Counted from the stretch's first letter, positions 1 through 11,625 are shown. The stretch: 64,000 nt of DNA from Clytia hemisphaerica (GCA_902728285.1 CACVBU010000674.1:763106-827105); one strand, 5' to 3'. Notes: generated from the sequence alone by a model not told the origin. Program-made: numbers and translations.

Positions 1-3000
1 TTGTGTGGAGATCTGGGGAGAACCTGGTGAAAAAATCAACCAAATCACTTCTAGCTTTTGGATCAAGCTCTGTCACTGCATTGAGAGAAGTCAGGAAGTT
101 GAGGTCATATTCATCAAGGGATTCCATCCAAGATTTTGTGATGTAATCATCGCTAGGCATGTCACCTGACAACAAATAGAACATCAAGGCTCGATTAAAG
201 TAGGGTGGAAGATAACCAGTTAATACGTAGCCACTGATGAGGATTCTACCAACATTATTCAATAATTTTGATGGAAGGTTTTTGTCAAAGGAAGAAGCAA
301 AATACTTCTGAACTTCGTAACCTTGTCCCACTTGTTTAAGGAAAACCTCCCAAAAATCAGAGAAAAAACTACGAGTGATCCCCTCGTTATCGACGCCTTC
401 CTCTCCTGCATATTTAACAAAAATATTCTTGTTTGAAAAGTCAAACTGTTCGAGCGCATCAAACAATAAGTGTTTTCTTCTCAAAATTAACTGAATACGG
501 TCAACAAAACCAGATAAGGTAATGACCCTATTGTTTTCCAGCTGTTCTAGCGATGACGGTATTGGCCTAGAGAGATTGGCAATATGTAGGTCTTCTGATA
601 CGATTTTAAAACTGGTTCCATCTTCACAATAATGTCTCACTTTCAATGGAGATTCCCGTCTCATCCACCTACCACCTAATGTTTCCACAGAATATTCTCT
701 GCCAGTTAAAAAGGGAAGTTTAATCTCTAATTTCAGGTACAGGACAATAGGATTATCATCGTTTTTACATGTCACTTCATGGACAACTTCACCAAAGTGA
801 ATATTCAATTTAATGTCTTTACGGTAGAGTTTTATTTGTCCAATCGGGCCTGGTAAATTTATTTGGGGGGCTGGAGTTGATACTGAAGGATGTTGTCTCA
901 GGTTTGCAGCTGATGCGGTTGATTGGCGAACTGGAACTGATACTGAAGGTTGTTGTCTCAGGTTTGCAGCTGGTGCGGTTGATTCACGGGCTGGGGCTGA
1001 TACTGAAGGTTGTTGACTCAGATTTGCTGCTGGTGCGGTTGTTTGGGAAAATGGGGCTGATACTGAAGGTTGTTGGCTCAGGTTTACAGTTGGTGCGGTT
1101 GATTGGCGGACTGGGGCTGATACTGAAGGTTGTTGTCTCAGGTATGCTGCTGGTGCGGTTGATTCACGGGCTGGGGCTGATACTGAAGGTTGTTGACTCA
1201 GGTTTGCAGCTGGTATGGTTGATTCGCGGGCTGGGGCTGATACTGAAGGTTGTTGACTCAGGTTTGCTGCTGGTACGGTTGTTTGGGAAAATGGGGCTGA
1301 TACTGAAGGTTGTTGGCTCAGGTTTACAGTTGGTGCGGTTGATTGGCGGACTGGGGCTGATACTGAAGGTTGTTGTCTCAGGTATGCTGCTGGTGCAGTT
1401 GATTGGTGGGCTGGGGCTGATACTGAAGGTTCTTGTCTCATGTTTGCAGCTGGTACGGTTGATTGACGGGCTGGGGCTGATACTGAAGGTTGTTGTCTCA
1501 GGTTTGAAGCTGGTGCGGTTGATTGGCGGACTGAGGCTGATACTGAAGGTTGTTGTCTCTCGGTTACAAATGGTCTGAGATTCTCAACTGGAATGTCTGA
1601 TTGAGAGCCACCAGGAAGTGTAGATGATGATGAAGCTTCTGATACAAAAAGATTGTCAGGGACTTCATTGCAAACAACGATTGTTCCTTGATATTTAAGA
1701 CTCTTTATGTCCCCGGGTGTTATGGGGGTAAATGGAACATATTTTCCCGCAGAGTTTACTCTGTAAAAGTGAAAATCTGGGTTCAACTTTGGGAACATTG
1801 ACAAAACTGTTTCACGTAAATTGCAAGATATTGGTACTGATGTGGGTTTGATTTTTTGATTTTCAGTATCATAACATGGATGTGCGTATCCTGGAAGAAA
1901 GAAGAGTTAACACAAGGTTAAGTTAAGGTAACACAACTGATAAGTGATAGGTAAAAAAATGACAATATAAAATTCTGATTCTCAATTTAAATGCATCATG
2001 ATCACAAATGGGATTACATAATTGTAATCATTTAAGATATTCCCCTCCGGGTTAGTCCCCCAGAAAAGTTTTTATCTATGTACAAAATCTCCAGAAAAAG
2101 GAAAGTTTCTTTGCCTTCTCCTTAATGGACTATTTATTCTGAAAATCTTAATTCCACAAAAAATACTTCATATTCTCAAAATCAATGTAAAAATTTAAGG
2201 AAAATTTGCTACAAAAGTCATTTCTTACAATCAAAGGAAAGTAGAAGGTGGGGAAAATTAAGTATCAATAGAGCAGAATAGAGTAAAAAATTGTGTATCA
2301 CTGTAAATTACAGAAAATAAAAGTACATAAAAAAAGAGAAAAAAATTCAGTTACCATATTTGTTATTGAAATGACGAACCACCACTGGGTCTAAGAATTT
2401 GGTGAATTTGGGTTTTTCAGATCCAGGAGGGAGATGATATATCTTTAGGGAAACAGTTGAAGCCTTTGGTCCACGTTTCTTTTTAGCTTTTCTTTTCTGT
2501 TTACCATCTAAAAAATGAAAACAATTTTGTTAATTTTTGGAAGTGCTTCCTATAGTTTCTTACAATTCAAAAGAAGAGATGACAAATATACTTAGATATA
2601 GTCAGTTGGATTTTTCTATGCCTATAAAAAAAACATGTACCCCCTGAGTCCCAACCAATTGTAAATGTTACCAATTTTCAATTGTTATACTCCTGCTAAC
2701 CTGAAGAGAGATACAACGAACTGATCTAAATTTACAGAAAACAAGTACCTGCTTTTCTTTTGAATGTTCTGAGGGTTTTAATTGATACATCAAGATTGGA
2801 GTTAAAATTTTGAGGTAATATGATTCCATTTTCTTCATCCTCCCTGTAGAAATAATATGGATTATCATTAAAAACAGAAGCAATTTTAACCAAAAAGGGT
2901 TTAAGGCAGAAGATCTAAAAAACTCCATTAGTAAATTTAGATGGTGTAATATGGGACCACGTCCTCAGCATAGAATGCAGAGAAGTCCAGCCCCAGAAGC

Positions 3001-4542
3001 TTTACTCAATTTTTAGAGAGGTCAAGACCCTCCCTATTGCATAGATTTTTAACATGATCTAAAAATTTTCTAACTTATTAAGGTTTTGTATTGTATATAA
3101 CTTAGCAAGCTAGCCCAAATGTATTTTTGTAAAAAAACAGCCCCTCCCCTAATGATTTAGCCCCTCTAAGCTCAGCTGCATTCTATGCTACCTCATACGT
3201 ATGTATGTACTTATGTATAATACGTGCAGCATACAAACAAAAATAAAGAAAATCAGACCCCTACGTAACGCCGATTGCCAGGCCGTACGGCGTTTTCAGC
3301 CGGTCAAAATTGGCACGGTCAATCTCTACCAAGGGGAGAATGTACAGTAGGGCTTTCGCATGTCTTTACACGTACGCGCACCTTGCGTGTCAGAGACTCA
3401 AAGCGCTGCGGAGGAAAAAATGTTCAAAATTTGAGGGCGCGAAGCGCCCGAAAGGGAGTGTAGCATCCTTTCTCTAGATCTGGGCGTGTGGCGTAAAAAA
3501 TTTGTATATTTTGTATATGCACGAAATTTTCCAAAAAAATCGTAGGGTGACATATCGACTTTGCTTCGTGTACTCGATTTTTCTAAAATTATCAGACCCC
3601 TTCCCTCCCTATACTAATATGTATAAATTGGATAATAAGAATTTTTAAAAGAAATTTGAGCGTTCAAAGTTTCCCCAGTGACATCCCTTTGCTTTAATAG
3701 TTTTATAATTCAAACAGCAAAACTGTGAGAAAACAAGAAAGAGAGAAGTTGACAAAATTTTTGTTAAAAAAATGATTATTTAGTTCCTACCAACTACAGT
3801 ACACAAAAGTGATAATAATTCTAAAAAAAGTGATTCTGTCCATGCAATCTTCTTTTTCCTACCTTCAAAAGTGGGCTGTAGGAATTACACTTAAAGGGAG
3901 ATAAAAAGGGGGGTTTGTAGGGGTTCGAAATATTTCAAAATATCAATTTTCTGTTTCTTTTTTCATCAAACCCTGTAATATCGTACTAAAAAATAAGGGT
4001 CAATCCCGTCACACCGTAAAAGTACAACCCCCCCTAAATAGAATCACTTGGTACAGTTTCGATTGTATAACATCACCATTCAACAACATTCTGGGATTTT
4101 TTTATTTTTCTGTCAGTTCAAACAAAACAATGCTATTCCATTTTTTAACTGTACAATATGGGTATTGACAAAATTTTTCCTAACACCTCTGGAAAATTCT
4201 ACTGCTGTCTCTCCCCAGGGAAAATAGATTTGTGAATCCCCCCCCACAAAGTTAAATTTTACAATTTTCTGAGTTATTTCTTTCAAAAAGGGCCCATGGT
4301 GCCTGGAAAGCAACTATTGATGCAAATTGAGGAGATAGTTTTAAAAATATTACCAAAAAGACCCAGACTCAATTATTCGAACTCATTAAACAAATTTTCT
4401 AATCAAACTTGATTAGTTTTACTTTTATCAATTCAGTAAACTAACAAACTAGAGATAACGTTGAGACCAGCAAACGTTCAACTTAACACGAGAAAAACAA
4501 AACATATACTTACGAGAACGAAGGAATAGTGACTTCTGTCAT
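1..4542 (-). CDS. HECT-domain E3 ubiquitin ligase-like gene (5' exons; 3' end outside window)
   Basis: Seen: four minus-strand exons join in phase: 4542-4514 (ATG, 29 nt), 2843-2749, 2507-2355 and 1890 to the window edge, all with GT-AG borders. The first exon begins MTEVTIPSF. Exon 3 is lysine-rich (KRKAKKKRG, possible nuclear signal). The long last exon has an N-terminal region ending near GTIVVCNEVP, then twelve 20-residue repeats (minus reading of 868-1562), then a linker and the start of a HECT N-lobe: YAGEEGVDNEGITRSFF (about 350-420) matches the family signature GEEGVD..G..REFF. Known: HECT proteins take ubiquitin from an E2 on a C-lobe cysteine and pass it to a substrate; that C-lobe would lie left of base 1. 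Inferred: a G2E3-like or lineage-specific multi-domain ligase. No RING is visible here. Intron 1 (2844-4513) holds a small MITE. HECT call is firm; substrate and intactness are unknown. Confidence 0.8.
868..1562 (-). repeat. 60-bp coding minisatellite, about 12 copies (20-residue repeat)
   Basis: The period is exactly 60 bp. On the minus strand, in frame with the HECT gene, each unit reads approximately LRQQPSVSAPARESTAPAAN, a Ser/Pro/Ala/Gln-rich, probably disordered linker. A higher-order pattern of four units (240 bp) is duplicated: 961-1200 resembles 1201-1440, including a variant unit with SAPFSQTT. The plus-strand open frame over the same bases is antisense. Confidence 0.9.
2967..3189. 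mobile_element. Small MITE-like element in intron 1 of the HECT gene
   Basis: Perfect 14-bp terminal inverted repeat AGCATAGAATGCAG (2967-2980) and its complement (3176-3189), 223 bp apart. The inner TIR continues imperfectly with CCCTCC-rich sequence. No ORF. No clean target duplication could be settled; CCTC occurs on both sides but off by one base. Confidence 0.55.
3190..4513. other. Rest of intron 1 of the HECT gene; no gene seen
   Basis: AT-rich intronic sequence apart from a GC-rich block at about 3265-3500 with short self-complementary stretches (GGCGCGAAGCGCCC near 3434). That block looks like a fragment of a repeat. No coding exon is supported. Confidence 0.5.
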
Positions 4543-4847
4543 GTTTGATCAGGGTTTGGTTCGATTCGGTCGATGGTTATTTTCGTGGCATGCCTACTTT
4601 CGTATCACATGGAATTGATTTATGATTTTATTTTCGCGCGGGATTTGACTTGATTTCTTCCAGAAGTACGCATGCGCAAGCCTTCTGAGGCTTGTTAAGG
4701 TAAAACTTACATTAACCCAACTAAAACCGAGTTTACGTGTTCTTAACACTGTTTAGATGGTACAAAAAAAACATTTGACTGGCATAAACCAAGATTAACC
4801 TCCCAAATACAAATTAACTAGAATCAAGGTTAAAGTTGTACGCCATA

Positions 4848-5860
4848 CGTAAAACGGTTTTCCTTCATTTTTTCAACTTATACTCGACAGATTTTCATGA
4901 TTTTTTGCACAATGATGTAAAATGGCAATGCCCAAAATGTGACAGAGCCCAATTTTCGAAAAACAAATTTTTCCGGCCGGTAGAACCGGAAATGTCCCGA
5001 AAAAAGCGGTTTTTTGAGATTTTCTCGAGATTTTATCATTAGTTCTTTGCGATTTTTTGCACATAGATGCACATTAGTACTGCCGAAAAGGTGTCGAAAA
5101 CCGTTTGCCGAAAAAAAAATTTTTCCGGTCTGTAGAACCGGAAATGTGCCGGAAATCGTCGTTTTTTCACATTTCCGTCACATTTTTTTCAACTTATTTA
5201 ATTGTTTCTTTACAGAAAAATGTTCTTTATGATGATGCCCAAAACTTAGCATCGTTTGATTTCCAAAAAAATCATCCTTTGAATCCGGAACTCCTTAAAA
5301 ATCGCCGGAACAGCCGAAAACCGGCGTAAAACGGTTTTCCTTCATTTTTTCAACTTATACTCGACAGATTTTCATGATTTTTTGCACAATGATGTAAAAT
5401 GGCAATGCCCAAAATGTGACAGAGCCCAATTTTCGAAAAACAAATTTTTCCGGCCGGTAGAACCGGAAATGTCCCGAAAAAAGCGGTTTTTTGAGATTTT
5501 CTCGAGATTTTATCATTAGTTCTTTGCGATTTTTTGCACATAGATGCACATTAGTACTGCCGAAAAGGTGTCGAAAACCGTTTGCCGAAAAAAAAAATTT
5601 TTCCGGTCTGTAGAACCGGAAATGTGCCGGAAATCGTCGTTTTTTCACATTTCCGTCACATTTTTTTCAACTTATTTAATTGTTTCTTTACAGAAAAATG
5701 TTCTTTATGATGATGCCCAAAACTTAGCATCGTTTGATTTCCAAAAAAATCATCCTTTGAATCCGGAACTCCTTAAAAATCGCCGGAACAGCCGAAAACC
5801 GGCGTAAAACGGTTTTCCTTCATTTTTTCAACTTATACTCGACAGATTTTCATGATTTTT
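4848..5860. repeat. Tandem 477-bp repeat, 2.1 copies
   Basis: Unit 1 begins near 4851, unit 2 at 5328 and a partial third at 5806-5860, each starting AAAACGGTTTTCCTTCA. Units 1 and 2 are almost identical (one extra A in a homopolymer near 5590). Inside each unit are two diverged half-repeats sharing GTAGAACCGGAAATGT, and many CCGG/CCGAAAA motifs. Short open frames on both strands are shadows of the repeat. Confidence 0.85.
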
Positions 5861-5958
5861 CTTTCACCATTAAACATCGATGCGTTTCTTAATTGCTTTC
5901 TCCGTTCCAATAGATATATAAATCGAAATTTAAAATTATACATTACTTCCATTAAATT

Positions 5959-6315
5959 CTAATTATTCGTTTTATAAATAGGTAGGTCCATTAAAGTATT
6001 ACTTGTTTTGTAAATTTTCAGGTCATCCCTTTCAGTGTAGTTTTTGATGTTATCAGAAAAATAAAGCTTGACACCACCTTTTGATGATTCAGCCGGACAT
6101 TCAACCTGTTCATAACCTTTTAAGTCATGTGTTTTTATTACTTTAAGCCCTGTTTCAGTAATTCCAATATAATCGAATTTAATGTCAGAATCATCTAATA
6201 ATTTTTCAAATTCGGTATAATGTAGTTTTAACGAATTCATGTTAATATGTAAAAAAGAAAGATTTAGTTCATCATTTTTTATCTTGTTCAAGTCACTTAG
6301 AGTGTAAAATTGCAT
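5959..6315 (-). pseudogene. Non-LTR retrotransposon endonuclease (EEP) fragment
   Basis: A 118-residue minus-strand frame contains the N-terminal half of an apurinic-like endonuclease/exonuclease/phosphatase domain: SFLHINMNSL (catalytic Asn region), then FDYIGITET with the metal-binding Glu, then SSKGGVKLYF. In complete LINEs this domain is about 220 residues and precedes the reverse transcriptase; here it stops before the second half and no RT follows, so it is a relic. CR1/L2/RTE-type LINEs are the likely source; the clade is not resolved. Confidence 0.7.
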
Positions 6316-6522
6316 AGGTCATTAGGAATGAAATTGAAGTTTCTGCCATTGTGATCTGTCTCATCATTGTATTAGCGAACTTAAGAAATCACGGCGGTGG
6401 AGTTCAATAAGAAAATGTTACTGCGCATGCCCAGTAGATGAGGATTCCCCGAGCGATCGCTTCCTTCGTGGTCTCTGGAACGCCATTTTCAATAAACGAA
6501 GTTCTCTAGAAAACACATCAAC

Positions 6523-7759
6523 ATGGCTGAAAATTTGCAAGAAAATAATGAAAAATCAAAAAGAAAGTAAGTAAAACTCGTTGAAACATTTAAAATAATC
6601 ATAAATAGGCAAAAGAATTTCGTCTTTGATAGGTGTTTTTGTAAACAAAATGTCCCTCTAGCTTTTCACAGCTTTTATTCTGTTTTATTTATGAACATGA
6701 AAGAAAGAAATTTCAAACTTTGGAATTTTTTTTTTACATTGAAATGCAATCACAGATTCACTCTTTGAATCAGATTTAAGTCAAGAGATAATATTTTGAA
6801 GATTTTCTGAACAAATTTATATTTATTTTTCACTTTCTTATCTCAGGCCACCTATGAACTGGACAGCTCAACACGAGGAGATGCTGTTACGTGAGATTTT
6901 GACATGGGAACCATTCAACCATAAGTTGGGTAGTACGGGTCGTGGTAGCCTGGGAATCCATGCTATGATTTCTTCTTTGATAAACTGATGGCGAAATGTA
7001 TAGCATGGAATGGGTTGAGAGTTTGAATCTCTCAGATCCTAATAACGGTTGAAAACATAGCCAATCAAATTTTGTTATTCTTTTACTGGTCACACTTTCT
7101 TAGAGAAAGCGCAACTTTCGAAATTTGGTTTTTATTCAAGTAAGTGAGGACAGCGCTAAATTCGAATTTCCCACTGTAAAAAATGTGAGTCCAATATTGG
7201 ACTCACAGCTCGAACCCGTCTTGTGTACATCAAATTATAAAAAAACACACGACGGGTCTCCTGTCTAGGGTCGTGGAGAGTCCTGAAAAATGATCGCCGA
7301 AACCTTGAATTCATTGGACAATCCCAAGTTCACTGTTACACACCGTTCTGTCCGCGAAAAATATGCAAATTTAGAAAAATAACACAAAAAGAAAATGGCC
7401 GATGAGGAGAGAGCATCAGGTGACAGCCCAGAGGGCTTGACAGATAAAGAGAAAGCCTTGGATGAAATCGTTCAACGATTTGCAGATATTGGGCTTTCTA
7501 CTGAGAAAAATCGTCAAGTTTCTGCAAAAGCTATCGAAAAAGAACGTGCAAGTGCAGTTGAAGTAAGGAAACAAGCAATGGAAACGTATTCTGAAACGAA
7601 AAGACGAAGTGAAGATGAAGTGAAGACGAATCTCCTAATTCTAGTTCTAAAGGTGGGCAAAGAAGGAGGTCCTCTGATGATAACATGCTCTACTTAAGAG
7701 ACAAAATGGAAATGGATAGGGCATTTCGTGTAAACCAGAACAATTCTGGTGCACAATAA
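6523..7759 (+). pseudogene. Harbinger-associated Myb/SANT-like protein, interrupted
   Basis: Exon 1 (6523-6566, MAENLQENNEKSK) has a GTAAGT donor and joins in phase to exon 2 from 6847. Exon 2 reads NWTAQHEEMLLREILTWEPF, the first helices of the Myb/SANT-like domain found next to Harbinger transposases. A 322-bp insertion (6946-7267) flanked by a 9-bp duplication breaks the domain; the frame resumes after it as MIAETLNSLDNPKFTVTHRS. Further damage: TGA about 7282 where Trp is expected, TAA at 7380-7382, and a frameshift near 7620, after which MLYLRDKMEMDRAFR follows to a TAA at 7757-7759. Known role: this partner protein helps the transposase bind and enter the nucleus. The copy cannot encode a full protein. 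Confidence 0.8.
6946..7267. mobile_element. 322-bp insertion in the Myb/SANT exon, 9-bp target duplication
   Basis: GGGTCGTGG is present at both 6937-6945 and 7268-7276. Removing one copy plus the intervening 322 bp restores the reading frame of the Myb domain. Ends are only weakly inverted (TAGCCTGGGA versus TAGACAGGAG). The complement holds GGGTTCGAGCT (about 7210-7220), like a pol III B box, so a tRNA-related SINE is possible; a MULE-type MITE would also fit the 9-bp duplication. Confidence 0.65.
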
Positions 7760-7761
7760 AA
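7756..7761 (+). promoter_or_regulatory. Polyadenylation signal overlapping the Myb stop codon
   Basis: AATAAA overlaps the TAA stop (7757-7759). Compact 3' ends are common in transposon genes. Confidence 0.4.
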
Positions 7762-8383
7762 AACTTTTAAAGATTTCTAACCTTGTTTGTATTATGAAAG
7801 TTGAAAATTTTGAATTATATTTTACAAAAGACCTTTTCAAAAGGACATGTTATTTTTCATTCATATTTATTCACATGCATATTGTTGTTTATATAGATTA
7901 TTAGAATTAGAATTAATTAGGATTTTTTACTTTAATTTTTTCTGAGATTTTTAAAAAAGTTGACCTTTTTACATTGATATTTTACACATTTCAAAATTTT
8001 CTCTACGTGTTTTTCATAAGCACCATAAGACTTCAAAAATTTGAGAGCTTTTCAAGAACATATTTAGGCTTGGCAATTAAGAACATACTATATAATTTCT
8101 TAGAAAGTTTCACAAAAATACCAAGACAATCTTTTAGGTATAAGAATATTTTTAGGCTTGTAATCCAAAAAGTTTAGAACACTGAAAAATTTCAATTTTT
8201 TGACATCTTTATAAAAAACTTTTGACTTTTTTGACTTTTAATGTTTATCTGTTTTTTGTTTCTACTCCTATATTTTTAAATGGGACATTTGAATCAAAAA
8301 ATAAACACCAGAAGATGTAATGTATACAGTTCACATTTGAGTATATTTTCTTTGTCTGTTATTCTCAAAACTTTATAAACAAA
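7760..8383. other. Spacer between convergent Harbinger genes; nothing else seen
   Basis: Very AT-rich sequence with no supported exon. The small plus-strand frame at 7974-8177 has a composition expected of chance. Confidence 0.6.
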
Positions 8384-9445
8384 CTATATCAAATAATTTT
8401 GAATATTTGGAGGTTCACAATCAAAAAAGTTGCCAACTAGATTACCATACAAACAGGTTCTACAGTTTTGGATTAAGGCACACGTGTAGTACATTTTACC
8501 AACTGCACTCAATCGAACTTTGAGATTTTTTCGAAAGTCCAAGAACTTGAAATAATTGATGATATCCCCAAATACCCATTCGACTGCCACTCTCACTTGA
8601 ATCATGCTTTTGTTAAAATCCTTTTCTTGATTTGTGAGGCCTGGTCCTCTAAAAGGGGCTTGAAGCTGCGCTCTTAAGGGGTAAGCTGGGTCCCCATATA
8701 TACATAGATTCCTTCCATTTGGAGCATGCGAGTGTTGTTGCAATTCGGCTAAAAATCCCGACTCGGCAAGCATTGCACTGTCATGTCTCTCCCTCAATTG
8801 GTCCAAAAAGATTTGCAATCAGCCCATTGGGTATAACAACACTCTGAAATTTCAATGCATGGACTCGTTTGTGTCCATTATAAAGGATTCTCTGGTCTCT
8901 TCCTGGGCGAGACACAGGCCTCACTGTTCCGTCAATGAAGCCCCAGCCAAAGTCAAGTGCTGCACCTTTATCGTGTACAACACGAGCGTACTCCTCTAAT
9001 GCAGCAGGTACTGAAATCCACCCAAGAGTCTGTTAAAGTTGGAATACACATGATTCAAAATGTTGTAAGATATCATGCAAAGTTCAGGGACTGGACGTGC
9101 AAAGGCTGGAACCATATCACCATATCTGATGGGATAAGCAAACCGTCTCAAGAATATACACAATGCTTCAATTCCATCTACTTTAGTTCCGTTATTACAT
9201 CGAACATCATCTGGTATCAATAATAAATTTTTCAAATCATAAATATCGTTTTTCTTGAATCTGAAATTTGCAATACATTCATCCTTATTTAAATGATCTA
9301 AATCAAATTTATTGTAGTTCCAGTATGGAAAATCTGGGTTTTTGGATTGGTTGATGTCATAAAGAAGCAGGAACTCTTCATCCTCAATAGCATTTGCGTA
9401 ATGAGCCATTAACAGGGCTTCTCTCACTTCTCTGAAACCAGGCAT
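8384..9445 (-). pseudogene. PIF/Harbinger DDE transposase (DDE_Tnp_4 type), frameshifted
   Basis: Reading 9445 to 8384 on the minus strand: an N-terminal part with FRFKKNDIYDL and RRFAYPIRYGDM, then the DDE core. First Asp: DFGWGFIDGT (about 8935); second Asp: YGDPAYPL (about 8685); Glu: VRVAVEWVFGDI (about 8575); then LDFRKNLKVRLSAVGKMY and a YGNLVGNFF tail ending at TAA. These are the conserved blocks of Harbinger transposases, which cut and paste the element. Two frameshifts (about 9010 and about 8825) split it into three frames, so it is inactive. A polypyrimidine tract directly upstream of 9445 suggests the first codon lies just after a splice acceptor. Confidence 0.85.
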
Positions 9446-9708
9446 CTTTAAGCAAAAAGAAAGAGAAAGAAAGAAAGAGTTTTTTTGTCTACCATCTATG
9501 TTTATTTATTTCGCGCGTTTTTTGTGATATCCTCCGACACCCTTCTTAACAAAGTTTTTGGAGGAGGCGGTCATACGACGGCGGTATCCAAATACAACCG
9601 CCACCGTCACGAATACCGCCGCATCTTAAGGTCGCTATTCATTTAGAAGAGGAAGAGTAGTATTTATTTCTTTGAAATAGTTAGTTTACAGAATTGATAT
9701 TCTTACCT

Positions 9709-9798
9709 TGGAGGACAAGCTTCATCTGTGATTCCGCTAAATATTTGATTGTTGTTGATGCAAGGTTGGCAGCACCAGTTTTCATCACTGTCCATGCA
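9709..9798 (-). CDS. Candidate 5' coding exon (MDSDENWCC...) upstream of the transposase
   Basis: On the minus strand an ATG at 9798 opens MDSDENWCCQPCINNNQ and ends PPR at a GTAAGA donor (9709). It could splice to the transposase region: using the acceptor within GGTTTCAG near 9432 it enters the transposase frame in phase. The four cysteines (CCQPC and a later Cys) are notable. It may instead be an unrelated start exon. Confidence 0.35.
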
Positions 9799-9799
9799 G

Positions 9800-10870
9800 G
9801 CGCCGCGGCAGCGGTAGGACCACTTTTTTTTCAGAGTAAAGAATTTTTTTTGAAGTAAAAAATTAATTTTTCAAATGTTTTGAAAAGTCAGTTAGAAAAA
9901 AAAATTGAACTATGACGAACACAAAGAAACATTAGACTCACTATCCCTGATTGATATTGCCAATGAGTTTGTTAGAGTTCAACCTGAGCGACTAAATATT
10001 TTCGGCAAATTTACAGAAAACGATTTGTAAACTTCTTTTTATTTCAGATATTTCATCCATCTTGACTAATCATTGTATGAATATATTTTATACATTATCA
10101 TTTAAGGCTCTACAAAACACAGTCCAACATTAATAAATTTGCTTAAATAAATTTCTCTTTTAGAACAAATTTTATGGATTTGTGAAGATATCTTCTTCAA
10201 GAAAAGGGGGTGTTTTAGCCAATCTAGAGGAGTGAAATTCGCAAAATTTTCTAACCCGTCGGCGCCAACCATGGTGGCGCCTTCTTAGACACTATATTAT
10301 GTGGCCCGACCACTTAAAATGTCGAGCCGCGCCGCCAGCTGCCATGAGTTTGAAATATGTTTCGTCTTTGATGAAATTGCATTTTGTATGTGACCAGTAA
10401 CCGCAGACGTCGCAGATGACTTTTTGATTTTCTTTATTTCTTTATTACATTTTGAGCATGCATGTTGAATAACTATTGGTTAGTATCGAGACATAATCTG
10501 AGTAATGTATATTATACAGGCAGATGTATTTTTGAAGGTAATTAGAATTTCTGAAGAATATGTATCAGGAACTGAGTAGAAGTGATGGGATATAGAGGGA
10601 AGTACAGTTGTGGATCACGCAAAGGGAAGAGAGTCTAAAAGTTCTGGGCACGAGATTGTCTGGTCAAATACGTGCACTTAAATATGGCGAGATTTTGACA
10701 TATTAGCATTGAGTTATTCATGAAACCTCATAATAATAGGAGAAAAAGCAATCGAAAAATCAAAAATAAAATAGAAAAAATCAGAAAAAAATAAAAATAT
10801 AGTAAAATAAAATATGTCAAATGTCTTTTTTATAGAGTGTGTATCATAGTTAAGTGTCTGTAGTCTTTCT
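9800..10870. other. Non-coding; contains a copy of a dispersed palindromic motif
   Basis: No coding exon is supported. At about 10255-10285 is GTCGGCGCCAACCATGGTGGCGCC, preceded by GCAAAATTTTC; the same arrangement occurs inside the MITE at 16757-18165, suggesting a fragment of a related element. Confidence 0.5.
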
Positions 10871-10873
10871 CTT

Positions 10874-11570
10874 TTTCTAGAAACTTTTGTAAAGAACGTA
10901 TTTTACGGTACCGATGTATTTGACCATGAGTCTCGCTGGGTACACAACATGGGCTTTATCAATGTTAAGTGCCTTGTTGGAAATTATGTTCTTTCTTTCC
11001 ATAAGAGCATTGTTTCTTCGGTCCATTGTGTTGGCAGAGAACATCTGGTCTATCTTTATTTGGAGGTTACGATTTTTGATTCTCAAGTCAGTGAACGTGT
11101 TCAAAACCATTTGAGCATCTTTCCAAGAATGAAAATTAGCATAAATAGCCTTTTTGTCCTTACCATTTCCACGATGGACACGTTGGAGCATTTTGGTTAT
11201 TGTATCTTTGTCTTTTAGAATGTGTCTAGAGGTCAGCAACAGTTTCCTCTGTCTTTTTCCATGTTTCGTTTTCTTCTTCTTTCACACCACAAATTACAAG
11301 AGTGTTCCTCATCGATCTATCTATTTGTTCAGTGAATGATTTTGACAGTAATTCATGTGATTCCTTTAATTATTCTAGTTCCTCTTTGAGTAAGTTAGTA
11401 GTTTTTTCCAGATCGGATATCTTGGAATCTCTAACAGAGTTTTCTTCGTGGATTGTTGAAACCGATTCTCTGATTTCTTTAATTGATTCTACAAATCGTT
11501 TAACTTCGCATCTAGTTTTTGTTCTAGTGCTTCCAGGAGCTCTTCTTTTGAGATATACATTTTCTTCCAT
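10874..11570 (-). pseudogene. L1-type LINE ORF1 fragment (coiled coil + RRM-like)
   Basis: Minus-strand reading from ATG 11570: a charged coiled-coil stretch (SISDLEKTTNLLKEEL-like), then an ORF1 core with RNTLVICGVKEEE, and after a frameshift ILKDKDTITKMLQRVHRGNG, where RVHR matches the RAHR/RVHR motif of L1 ORF1 RRMs, and ends YIGTVKYVLYK. One in-frame TAA near 11371 and one frameshift near 11235 show decay. No RT ORF is attached. ORF1 proteins bind LINE RNA as trimers; this copy is a relic. Confidence 0.65.
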
Positions 11571-11625
11571 ATAAGATTGTCAAGATTTATTCAGATATTG
11601 AATTAACAGTAGAATTTTTCTGCAG

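Larger units (their letters stand above)
6400..9800. mobile_element. Decayed PIF/Harbinger DNA transposon (approximate limits)
   Basis: Two genes typical of PIF/Harbinger lie convergently: a Myb/SANT-like DNA-binding protein (plus, 6523-7759) and a DDE transposase (minus, 8384-9445, possible 5' exon to 9798). Both carry inactivating changes. I could not identify the terminal inverted repeats or the 3-bp target duplication expected of this superfamily, so the limits are set only by the genes. Confidence 0.75.

Noticed and set aside
877-1578. 233-residue plus-strand open frame with LILKVV repeats
   Set aside because: It is the antisense of the minisatellite; the minus-strand frame is continuous with HECT-coding sequence on both sides.
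7200-7225. tRNA-like B box GGGTTCGAGCT
   Set aside because: No cloverleaf can be drawn around it; noted only as a possible SINE promoter piece.
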